Assembly: GCA_003558125.1 (NCBI GenBank)
Contig: PWMQ01000090.1
Location: forward strand, 1-64,000
DNA: 64,000 nt
Reading direction: 5' to 3'
Source of the DNA: Natronospira sp.
Lineage (GTDB): Bacteria > Pseudomonadota > Gammaproteobacteria > Natronospirales > Natronospiraceae
Shown in pieces: positions 54,000-64,000 of the stretch. The notes under the pieces were generated by a model that was not told the origin of the DNA, made no database searches, and saw only the letters and a list, made by a program, of their open reading frames with translations. The position numbers and the translations under genes are program-made. Positions within the stretch are counted from its first letter, which is position 1. Every line of letters starts with the position of its first letter.

Positions 54000-54695
54000 T
54001 CAGTCTCGACCTTTCAGGTCTTCGCTATGGGTAATCTTGATGTTGCCGCGCTCGCCGAGAACAACCCGCACGGTCTCACCGGCCGCCTCGAGCGCCGCCG
54101 CTTCGTCCGTGGGCCAGTGCCCCTGGGCGAGTTGCTGGGACAGCGCCTGCTCCAGCCGCCCCAATCTTGCCATCTGCGGCGTTTGGGCAAGCCATATCTG
54201 CTCGCGCGGCACAGTCTCCACGATGCGTCCGGCCTCATCCACCCGCTTGACCGTATCCACAACCGGCAGGGCCAGAATACCGGCATCACCGCTTTCCAGA
54301 GTGGCATCAAGCAGCCGGGACAGGGCGCCGGCAGTCAACCAGGGCCGGACGGCATCATGAACCAGGACCCAGTCCTCATCGGCGGCACCGAGGGATCGCA
54401 GGTGGGCCAGTCCACGCAGGACAGAGTCCGCCCGTTCCGCGCCACCCTCGCAGGCATGGAGGCGACGATCGCGGGACAGTGCCAAACCATCCCAGTACTC
54501 GTCATCGGGAGCCAGGGGCACGGCGATGCCGTGCAGTCGTGGATCGGCCAGTAGGGGTTGGAGGGTGGCCTCGAGAATGCAGAGCCCGGGGCGGAGACTG
54601 AGATATTGCTTGGGCCGGCCCGCGCCGAAGCGTTGCCCTGCCCCGGCCGCCGGCACGACGGCCCAGATGGCCACGCCTTCAGTGCTACTCACCAT
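54000..54695 (-). CDS. ispD: 2-C-methyl-D-erythritol 4-phosphate cytidylyltransferase IspD
   Basis: A 231-aa enzyme that makes CDP-methylerythritol in the MEP pathway. The nucleotide-binding N-terminus is VVPAAGAGQRFGAGRPKQYLSL, followed by EDWVLVHDAVRPWLTAGALSRLL and LPVVDTVKRVDEAGRIVETVPREQIWLAQTPQ. The start ATG 54695 lies within the end of ftsB (11-bp overlap); GTG 54692 is also possible. The ftsB-ispD neighbourhood is conserved. Confidence 0.95.
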   Translation of the reverse strand: MVSSTEGVAIWAVVPAAGAGQRFGAGRPKQYLSLRPGLCILEATLQPLLADPRLHGIAVPLAPDDEYWDGLALSRDRRLHACEGGAERADSVLRGLAHLRSLGAADEDWVLVHDAVRPWLTAGALSRLLDATLESGDAGILALPVVDTVKRVDEAGRIVETVPREQIWLAQTPQMARLGRLEQALSQQLAQGHWPTDEAAALEAAGETVRVVLGERGNIKITHSEDLKGRD

Positions 54696-55008
54696 TATCC
54701 CCCTCTTCCCCGTCGGACTCTTCCTCAAAGGCCCGGTCCAGCTCGATCACCTCGAAAAAGACCTCACCTTCACGGACCAGCCCCAGCTCGCTGCGGGCCC
54801 GCTCCTCGATCGCTTCCAGACCCTCACGCAGGTTGTCCACTTCGGCTTCAAGGGCTTCGTTGCGAGCGCGCAGGCGTTCGTTTTCTTCTTCCTGGGTCTC
54901 GATCTGCTGGCGCAGATTCCATAACTCAGGCACGCCCCCACGGCCCGCCCAGAGCTGGTACTGGAGTACGAGCAACAACAGCAGCAAGACGGCCAGCACT
55001 ATCCGCAT
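54685..55008 (-). CDS. ftsB: Cell division protein FtsB
   Basis: A 107-aa bitopic division protein. An N-terminal transmembrane helix (IVLAVLLLLLLVLQYQLWAG) leads into a leucine-zipper coiled coil (LRQQIETQEEENERLRARNEALEAEVDNLREG) and the family block EAIEERARSELGLVREGEVFFEVI. FtsB forms the FtsQLB complex that activates septal synthesis. The tail FEEESDGEEGDNGE is acidic. It is located between eno and ispD, as in E. coli. Confidence 0.95.
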   Translation of the reverse strand: MRIVLAVLLLLLLVLQYQLWAGRGGVPELWNLRQQIETQEEENERLRARNEALEAEVDNLREGLEAIEERARSELGLVREGEVFFEVIELDRAFEEESDGEEGDNGE

Positions 55009-55065
55009 GAAGAGTATTCCCGGCGGCGCCAGGCGCCGCCACCGGTCGATGGGTAGGCGATAACG

Positions 55066-57236
<2,171 letters not shown>

Positions 57237-57273
57237 GGCTTGTCTCCTATGAAGCCTGTTGAGAGCTTCCCTA

Positions 57274-59004
<1,731 letters not shown>

Positions 59005-59037
59005 TCAGGCGCCTTTGCTCAATCCGGACCAGCACTT

Positions 59038-60354
59038 TCAGTCTTTCTCCAGCCAGCGCAGATGGCCCGTCCTGGCCCCATTTTGCCCCCGTTCTTCAGC
59101 TATATAGGCAGGATCAAGGACACTCTCGCCGGCGGCAAATAATCTTTCCCCATCCAGCAAAAGAGGCAGGCGATCCCGCTTTTCGGGAGGAATCTCCGCA
59201 AGCCGCATCCACTCCTTCAGCCGACGGCTGTGGCGACCGTCGTGAAAAAGCTCGCCGCCCTGGCGATAACGGACCGTCACGCAGTCCGGAAGCCGAACGG
59301 TCCGCCCCGCCCCGTCGGGCCGCAATTGCAGGCGGCCATTGCCGGGCAACACCAGCGCCCTGGCCGGCGCCTGCCAGTGAAAAGGCCCCGGTTCCGGCTC
59401 CGGCTGGTCCCGGGGAATCCAATAAAGCCGGTCCCCGTGGCGCCGGACCAGACGCGTGCCCACGGCCAGCACCGGAGCGGCGTCCGGGCGGGCGTCGATC
59501 ACCTCCGCCTGGAGCCGGTCCAGCCATTCCATTCCCGGGCCACGCCCCTGCTCATCGGTGAGCCAGTAACGGAGCAGATTGCGGCGGCGGGCGGGCGAAA
59601 GCTCACCCAGGGCCTGAAGACTGATCCACTCTCCTTCGCCGACCCTCGCCAGATCGGCCTCGCCCAGTTCACGCAGCACGGCGGCCTCCTCGGCCAGGTG
59701 CCGGGCGGCCCGGGCCGCCTGCCGACCGGCCTGCGGCCAGCGCGCCTGCAACAACGGCAGGACCTTGTGCCGCAGAAAATTGCGATCATGACGCAGTTCA
59801 CGGTTGGAGGGGTCTTCGACCCAGCGCAGGGCATGGTCCTCGGCATAGGCCTGGATCTCGGCCTCGTCCACCATCAACAGGGGCCGCAGGATGTGGCCGG
59901 GCCCCAGTGGGCGCTGCAGCCGAATACCGGACAGCCCCAGGCTGCCGCTGCCGCGCAGCAGCCGCTGGAGCAACGTCTCGAGCTGGTCGCCCGCGTGATG
60001 GGCGGTGAGCAGCCAGTCACCGGGCCGCAGTTGCTCGGCAAGCACCCGATACCGGGCATGACGGGCGGCCGCCTCGAGGCTTTCCCCCGGCGGCAGGGGC
60101 ACGTTCACTTTCAGGACCCGGCAGGGAACACCCAGGCCCTCGGCAAACTCCCGGCAGTGTTCGGCCCAGACCGTCGCGCGCTCGTGCAGACCATGGTCCA
60201 CGTGCAGGGCCCGGCATTCCCGCCCCGGACAGACCCGGCTGACGGCATGCAACAGCACACTGGAATCCCGCCCCCCGGAAAAGGCGACAAGCAGGCGGCC
60301 TTTGGGCGCATGCTCGCCGACCAGCCGAGGGATCGTCTGCTCAATCTCGCTCAT
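59038..60354 (-). CDS. tilS: tRNA(Ile)-lysidine synthase TilS
   Basis: A 438-aa enzyme that makes lysidine at C34 of the AUA-reading tRNA-Ile. The PP-loop is LLVAFSGGRDSSVLLHAV (residues ~20-37), followed by HVDHGLHERA, LLTAHHAGDQLETLLQRLLRGSGSLGLSGI and NFLRHKVLPLL. TilS N- and C-terminal substrate-binding domains follow, with a C-terminal LKEWMRLAEIPPEKRDRLPLLLDGERLFAAG. The start ATG 60354 is typical for the family; ATGs at 60378 and 60396 are alternatives. An IS256-family element ends at 60408, directly upstream, so the native promoter has probably been replaced. Confidence 0.95.
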   Translation of the reverse strand: MSEIEQTIPRLVGEHAPKGRLLVAFSGGRDSSVLLHAVSRVCPGRECRALHVDHGLHERATVWAEHCREFAEGLGVPCRVLKVNVPLPPGESLEAAARHARYRVLAEQLRPGDWLLTAHHAGDQLETLLQRLLRGSGSLGLSGIRLQRPLGPGHILRPLLMVDEAEIQAYAEDHALRWVEDPSNRELRHDRNFLRHKVLPLLQARWPQAGRQAARAARHLAEEAAVLRELGEADLARVGEGEWISLQALGELSPARRRNLLRYWLTDEQGRGPGMEWLDRLQAEVIDARPDAAPVLAVGTRLVRRHGDRLYWIPRDQPEPEPGPFHWQAPARALVLPGNGRLQLRPDGAGRTVRLPDCVTVRYRQGGELFHDGRHSRRLKEWMRLAEIPPEKRDRLPLLLDGERLFAAGESVLDPAYIAEERGQNGARTGHLRWLEKD

Positions 60355-60407
60355 TACCAGGCACCGCTCCGGGAACATTGAACCCGCATATACCATTAGG
60401 AGGTAGT

Positions 60408-61742
60408 GTCCAGAATCTTTCGCAATTTCATTTTGGAGGCGGTGGTCAGGCGGTCTGTAGTGCCTCCTGCTTAAACAGCGGTTCCATGGTCAGATAGCGC
60501 TTGGCACCCCACTTGGTGCCGGCCACATGCCGTAGCCGCGCCGCGGCCAGCATCAGGGCGGATTCACCGTCCGGGAACGCACCGACAACCCGGGTCCGCC
60601 GGCGGATTTCCCGCATCAACCGCTCCAGGGCATTGTTGGTCCGAATACGCCGCCAGTGCGTATCTGGAAAAGCGTAATAGGTGAGCGTCTCATCAATGCT
60701 GGCCACGATCTTGTCGGCCGCTTTACCCAGTCGCATCTCACGCAGCTTTTTAACAACTGCATCTGCTTTCTCCCGGGCCGCTTCCAGGCTTTCCTGGGCA
60801 TGAATCGCCTTGAGCATGGCCGAGACTTCACGCATCTTGCCGTTGGGTACCACACTGAATACATTCCGGTAGAAATGCACCACGCAGCGCTGCCAGCGGC
60901 TGTTGGGGTAGATCTCACCCAGGGCCTCCACCAGGCCCATGCAGGCGTCCGAGATCACCAGCCGGGGCTCACCGAGACCGCGTTCCTTGAGGTGTTTGAG
61001 AAAGCCCAGCCAGCCGGCCTTGTCCTCCTTGGCGCCTTCGGCAATGCCCAGGACTCGCCGGTAACCCTCGCGATCTACACCGATGGCCACCAGCACGCTC
61101 ACATTGCGCACCTCACCGGCCCAGGTCCGCTTGAGAACGATCCCGTCCAGATAGACATAGGGGAACTCGCCCTCAATCGCCCGGTTCCGCCATTCTTCGA
61201 TCTGGCGGTAGACCTTCTGGTTGAGCTTGGAGACGGTACCCGAACTGACTCGAGTCCCCCATAGCGCCTCGGTGATGTCCTCCACCCGGCGGACCGAGAC
61301 GCCAGCCAAATACATCTCCATCAGGGCCTCTTCCACCGAGGACTCGCGGCGCCGGTAACGCTCAATAATCGCCGTCTCGAAGGTCTGGCGCCGCAGTTTC
61401 GGCATCCGGACCGTCACTTCACCGGCTTTGGTGTGCAGCTGGCGCTCGTAGTGGCCTGAGCGGTAGTCTCGGCGCCCCTCGCTGCGCTCGTAGCGTTCCG
61501 CGTTCACCAACCGGTCTGCCTCGGCGTCCAGCATGGAATTCAGCGTCTCCTCCACGCTCGAGCGGACCATTCGGTCCAAGTGCTCGTGCACCTCGCCCTC
61601 GTTGATCTCAATGACCTTGCCCAAGCCCTTCGTGCTACCATTTTTCATGGCGGTGGTCTCCTCTCGTCTGGATTGATGGATTGGTCTCCTTTCAATTTAC
61701 CAGACCGAGACCACCGCCTCCTTTTTGCGAAAAATACTGTAC
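60408..61742 (-). mobile_element. IS256-family insertion sequence, apparently complete
   Basis: An ~1335-bp element bounded by imperfect terminal inverted repeats: GTCCAGAATCTTTCGCAA (60408-60425) against GTACAGTATTTTTCGCAA read inward from 61742; 15 of 18 positions match. A subterminal 13-bp perfect inverted repeat GGAGGCGGTGGTC lies at 60435-60447 and 61709-61721. It contains one transposase gene. No 8-9-bp target duplication is evident: the left flank is tilS leader and the right flank interrupts a toxin-type cassette, which suggests a deletion or recombination after insertion. Confidence 0.85.
60446..61648 (-). CDS. IS256-family transposase
   Basis: A 400-aa DDE (mutator-type) transposase. 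The N-terminal helical DNA-binding part includes LNSMLDAEADRLVNAERYERSEGRRDYRSGHYERQL. Catalytic residues are in YVYLDGIVLKR (Asp), RLVISDACMGLVEAL (Asp) and NALERLMREIRRRTRVVG (Glu), all intact. The Cys/His pair in WQRCVVHFYRNV is the family signature. The length matches the family, so it is likely functional. It runs in the same direction as tilS and the essential genes downstream. Confidence 0.95.
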   Translation of the reverse strand: MKNGSTKGLGKVIEINEGEVHEHLDRMVRSSVEETLNSMLDAEADRLVNAERYERSEGRRDYRSGHYERQLHTKAGEVTVRMPKLRRQTFETAIIERYRRRESSVEEALMEMYLAGVSVRRVEDITEALWGTRVSSGTVSKLNQKVYRQIEEWRNRAIEGEFPYVYLDGIVLKRTWAGEVRNVSVLVAIGVDREGYRRVLGIAEGAKEDKAGWLGFLKHLKERGLGEPRLVISDACMGLVEALGEIYPNSRWQRCVVHFYRNVFSVVPNGKMREVSAMLKAIHAQESLEAAREKADAVVKKLREMRLGKAADKIVASIDETLTYYAFPDTHWRRIRTNNALERLMREIRRRTRVVGAFPDGESALMLAAARLRHVAGTKWGAKRYLTMEPLFKQEALQTA

Positions 61743-61969
61743 GTTATCTCCGCTGCAAGTGCAGCCGCAACCTGATCGGTGGCCCGCCCAATCCTGCCCG
61801 CACTTATCGCAGATATCGCCATATCAGTGGCAGCACCAATCCGACCTCCTTGAATCGTACTTCTAGTCCGCTCGTGGGTATCCCAGACTTCGGTCGAGCC
61901 ACCGCTTTGTGCCGCCCGCCCAACCGCAAAGCTAAACGCCGCACTCACCGCCCCGTTTGTGAAGATTCC
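61743..61969 (-). pseudogene. Truncated toxin-type cassette (linker plus start of a lost effector), cut by the IS element
   Basis: Reading left from 61969: GIFTNGAVSAAFSFAVGRAA, then QSGGSTEVWDTHERTRSTIQ, then GGRIGAATDMAISAISAGRI, then RATDQVAAALAAEIT, where the IS terminal repeat begins. The first ~58 residues almost duplicate the start of the M23 cassette at 62740-63393, and the part after RAT differs, so a different effector domain started here. The remainder and any immunity gene are absent on the far side of the IS, where tilS begins at once. The frame continues 12 codons into the IS before stopping. Confidence 0.75.
61818..61964 (-). repeat. 147-bp cassette linker repeat, copy A
   Basis: This 147-bp stretch matches 63242-63388 with only five mismatches (four within the codons around FSF/FSY, one further upstream). 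It encodes the shared segment FTNGAVSAAFS-x-AVGRAAQSGG through GGRIGAATDMA. Direct orientation. Confidence 0.93.
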
Positions 61970-62009
61970 TGAGACCCTGAGTGTCGGGTGATAACTAAAT
62001 TAGTACACC

Positions 62010-62705
62010 CTAACAACCAAAAACGAACTCCCCTCCTTCCACATCAATACTTCCCATGCCCACTATTGAACGCGCAGAGCTTACCAAATCTCTAGCAGCC
62101 CCCTCATCCTCAACAACGCCTTTTTCGATAAGGTTGCTTACATTCTCAATAAACTCGCTCAAGTACGCATAGTACATATCCGCGACTTCTTGAAAATATC
62201 GAAACCCATACACTCCCACTTGCCCGGTGCAGTTCTTGGCGACAACAGTAGGATAATAAAGCACCCAACCACCACCCGGATGGCCATACTCAACACCGAG
62301 CATGTTACGCATTGACACCACAACATCACCTATAGCCCCATCCACTGACACAACAATTGGTTCATCATCAGCATACTCAAGGTGCGCTACTGTCATATCA
62401 TCCCTATTAATAAGAGCAAATACATGCCATGAACCAGACCCAAGATCATAAGGCAGAATTTTCGCAATTAGATACTCTTCACCTTGCATATGAAGCGTAT
62501 CAATTTCTTGGTCAAATCCACCCGGGTGAAAAATCTCTAGCAGTATTTCTTCTGACCGCTGATCCATAAGCACCACTTCGCCTTTATCCGCATCTATCGT
62601 TTCCCACACGAGCGAATCACGACTATCCAATGCCATTGCACTAAACGAAGCTGACAATAAAAAAACTGAGAGGGCACACCCAATAATGCCATTATACTTA
62701 AACAT
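62010..62705 (-). CDS. Exported protein of unknown function; candidate periplasmic immunity protein
   Basis: A 231-aa protein with a clear Sec signal peptide (GIIGCALSVFLLSASFSAMA, cut before LDSRDS). The mature part is acidic and has no recognised family: EEILLEIFHPGGFDQEID, YDLGSGSWHVFALINRDD, GVEYGHPGGGWVLYYPTVVAKNCTG, and helical YFQEVADMYYAYLSEFIENVSNLIEKG. It is encoded 34 bases after the M23-peptidase cassette on the same strand; low GC like its neighbours. A periplasmic partner is what a peptidoglycan-cleaving effector would need, so an immunity role is plausible, but it rests on position and export signal alone. Confidence 0.6.
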   Translation of the reverse strand: MFKYNGIIGCALSVFLLSASFSAMALDSRDSLVWETIDADKGEVVLMDQRSEEILLEIFHPGGFDQEIDTLHMQGEEYLIAKILPYDLGSGSWHVFALINRDDMTVAHLEYADDEPIVVSVDGAIGDVVVSMRNMLGVEYGHPGGGWVLYYPTVVAKNCTGQVGVYGFRYFQEVADMYYAYLSEFIENVSNLIEKGVVEDEGAARDLVSSARSIVGMGSIDVEGGEFVFGC

Positions 62706-62739
62706 AATTTCACCCGAATTGTCTCAAACCCCATGGTTT

Positions 62740-63372
62740 CTAAGGTCGCTCAAATACAGTCCCTGGGTCAATAGGCAGCCCATCCACACGGATTCCGAAA
62801 TGGAGATGAGGCATTGCTCCAGGCGGCACATTGCCTGTAGTTCCGACACTACCCACAATACCACTAGCGGGAATCTGCTGACCTACATCGACATTAAGCT
62901 CCGACAAGTGCGCATAAACTGTACGCACACCGTTACCATGGTTAACTCTTACAACAGTTCCATAACCACTAATACCATGAAACGCCCAATCGACCGTCCC
63001 AGCACCAGCAGAAGCTACCGGAGTTCCCGGCAAGCCGAACACATCGATTCCACTGTGTGCGCCACCCGGTCGGCACTGAAATTCGCCGCAACCTTGGTTC
63101 ACCACCCCACCGATAGCATCTGTAGTCGGCCAAAACAATGGCTGCTGGCTCAAAGCTCTGGATGCGCGGCCAATTGGCGTCAGCGCTTGAGCAGCTATGC
63201 CAGTTGCCCTTTCTATTCGTCCGGCATTTATTGCTGATGTCGCCATATCAGTGGCAGCACCAATCCGACCTCCTTGAATCGTACTTCTAGTCCGCTCGTG
63301 GGTATCCCAGACTTCGGTCGAGCCACCGCTTTGTGCCGCCCGCCCAACCGCATAAGAAAACGCCGCACTCAC
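62740..63372 (-). CDS. M23-family peptidase with polymorphic-toxin-type N-terminal linker
   Basis: A 210-aa product from a GTG at 63372; in-frame similarity to the truncated cassette begins a few codons earlier (GTFTNGA, from 63393). Residues 1-~60 are the shared linker with the FTNGAxSAAFSYA-type motif seen after Rhs cores. Residues ~95-210 form an M23 (LytM) domain with ligands intact: His106 and Asp110 in GAHSGIDVFG, His155 in VYAHLSE and HLH at 189-191. There is no signal peptide of its own, fitting a C-terminal effector domain delivered by a larger protein rather than a housekeeping hydrolase. Function as a peptidoglycan-cleaving toxin is inferred. Confidence 0.72.
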   Translation of the reverse strand: MSAAFSYAVGRAAQSGGSTEVWDTHERTRSTIQGGRIGAATDMATSAINAGRIERATGIAAQALTPIGRASRALSQQPLFWPTTDAIGGVVNQGCGEFQCRPGGAHSGIDVFGLPGTPVASAGAGTVDWAFHGISGYGTVVRVNHGNGVRTVYAHLSELNVDVGQQIPASGIVGSVGTTGNVPPGAMPHLHFGIRVDGLPIDPGTVFERP

Positions 63373-63388
63373 CGCCCCATTTGTGAAG
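63242..63388 (-). repeat. 147-bp cassette linker repeat, copy B
   Basis: Direct repeat of 61818-61964 (142 of 147 bases identical). Here it forms the N-terminal linker of the M23-peptidase cassette. Homologous recombination between copies would exchange or delete the effector segment between them. Confidence 0.93.
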
Positions 63389-63393
63389 GTTCC

Positions 63394-63573
63394 TTACTCC
63401 CCAAGATGGCCCAAGAAAAACTTCACCACGCCTCCAATAACACCGATAAAGCCGATTAATATACCGAAATAGATGAGGATACGCCCTACGACATCCAACC
63501 CGAGGAATAATAGGCCTAACCCAATCATCGCCACAATAAGGCCGCCCAGCGAATATTTGTGATATATATCCAT
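63394..63573 (-). CDS. Small membrane protein, possible immunity protein
   Basis: The 59-aa product from ATG 63573 (site GTAGGAG upstream) begins MDIYHKYSLGGLIVAMIGLG, then LLFLGLDVVGRILIYFGILI, then GFIGVIGGVVKFFLGHLGE. Two transmembrane helices and no recognised family. The stop is followed in the same frame by the linker of the M23 cassette. It begins nine bases inside the 3' flank of the glycine-rich gene upstream, so it may be its immunity partner, or an unrelated small membrane protein. Confidence 0.6.
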   Translation of the reverse strand: MDIYHKYSLGGLIVAMIGLGLLFLGLDVVGRILIYFGILIGFIGVIGGVVKFFLGHLGE

Positions 63574-63581
63574 CAAATCTC

Positions 63582-63998
63582 CTACGGGCATGTCACATAG
63601 TTACGGCAAAACTGGACTCCTCCAGACGCCCCAACTCCGCCACCATAGAATCCTCGAGCACCACCAATCGTGCCTGGAGAGAAATTAAGACTGCCTCCAG
63701 CTGCTGCGCCTTTAGCTGCATTACCAAAGAAGCCCCAAGAATCCGATGTACCACTCTGAAGCTCTTGGCCAAAAGCCATATTTCCAGAAACTCCAGCTCC
63801 CCCGAAGAAACCCAAACCAAATTGAACGCATGCTGTCGTTACATGGCAGGCATTGCCATAAATGTCCGCTCCGACACCAGTATTTATTGATATACCTCCA
63901 ATACCTACGAACGCTGAGCCTCCACCCTCCAAGCCACCAAACAGACCCCTTCTCCCTAAATCGACATCAGCGACCAGATACTCTTTGCTGTTGAACAA
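63582..63998 (-). CDS. Glycine-rich C-terminal region of a protein extending beyond the window
   Basis: The frame is open to the right edge, so only the last ~138 residues are visible; the TTG at 63998 has no support as a start. The visible part is rich in Gly, Ala and aromatic residues: GRRGLFGGLEGGGSAFVGIGG, INTGVGADIYGNACHVTTACVQFGLGFFGGAGVSGNM, SWGFFGNAAKGAAAGGSLNFSPG and FYGGGVGASGGVQFCRN. Four Cys occur in the visible part. Such tails are common after Rhs-type cores or in other large surface proteins. With the small membrane gene and cassettes that follow, it may be the current C-terminus of a polymorphic toxin; the Rhs core would have to lie beyond 64000. Confidence 0.5.
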   Translation of the reverse strand: MFNSKEYLVADVDLGRRGLFGGLEGGGSAFVGIGGISINTGVGADIYGNACHVTTACVQFGLGFFGGAGVSGNMAFGQELQSGTSDSWGFFGNAAKGAAAGGSLNFSPGTIGGARGFYGGGVGASGGVQFCRNYVTCP

Positions 63999-64000
63999 AT

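Noticed and set aside
61697-61948. An 83-aa ORF as an intact gene
   Set aside because: Its last residues are encoded by the IS element's end; it is a truncated cassette, not a complete gene.

Overview
The window is a chromosomal segment of a high-GC gammaproteobacterium. The gene orders lepA-lepB-DUF4845-rnc-era-recO-pdxJ-acpS, rpoE-rseA-rseB-rseC, sdhC-D-A-B-E and tilS-pyrG-kdsA-eno-ftsB-ispD / ispF-truD / surE-pcm-yqaA-nlpD-rpoS are typical of that class. An rpfE-like gene next to recJ and an MTI phosphorylase-hpt-nagZ neighbourhood suggest a Pseudomonas/Xanthomonas/Ectothiorhodospiraceae-type lineage rather than an enteric one. Several secreted proteins are acidic, which would fit a halophile, but that is only an inference. 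No rRNA, tRNA or CRISPR array was found.

Layout. 1-2668 (+): the 3' half of mfd, then csiV. 2680-7088 (-): an accessory patch with an unrecognised 215-aa gene, a 40-aa lipoprotein gene too short for usual gene callers, and two overlapping paralogous genes for large exported proteins, the first of which carries an apparent one-base frameshift in its lipoprotein signal. 7123-13731 (-): a tight eight-gene operon (exonuclease, rlmD, CYTH, L,D-transpeptidase, nagZ, mscS-type channel, hpt, MTI phosphorylase). 13940-19679 (+): a TonB-dependent receptor, a periplasmic PF04392-type binding protein and a BarA/GacS-like hybrid kinase, apparently one sensory operon. 19688-29280 (-): acpS back to rpoE, covering translation, ribosome maturation, export and envelope stress, with a sigma-E-like promoter in front of rpoE. 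nadB diverges from rpoE. 31071-35548 (-): the succinate dehydrogenase operon with assembly factors SdhE and SdhAF4. 35722-38392 (+): ygfZ, an orphan gene behind a sigma-28-like promoter, and a tandem universal stress protein. 38470-44048 (-): lysS, prfB (with its programmed frameshift), recJ and an rpfE-like gene. 44614-48457 (-): rpoS to surE. 48611-50606: smrA, a DUF3096 microprotein, a 214-bp element with 29-bp perfect terminal inverted repeats, and an enoyl-CoA hydratase-like gene, all lying between surE and truD. 50603-60354 (-): truD, ispF, a TPR-methyltransferase, ispD, ftsB, eno, kdsA, pyrG and tilS.

The right end (60408-64000) is clearly accessory. An intact IS256-family element lies directly upstream of tilS, where accA is commonly found. 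Beyond it is a lower-GC block that looks like the tail of a polymorphic-toxin locus: a glycine-rich C-terminal region entering from the right edge, a small membrane protein, then two cassettes sharing a nearly identical 147-bp linker. One cassette is intact and joins the linker to an M23 peptidase, followed by an exported protein that could be its periplasmic immunity partner. The other is cut off by the IS element. This block is the best candidate for an interesting system in the window.
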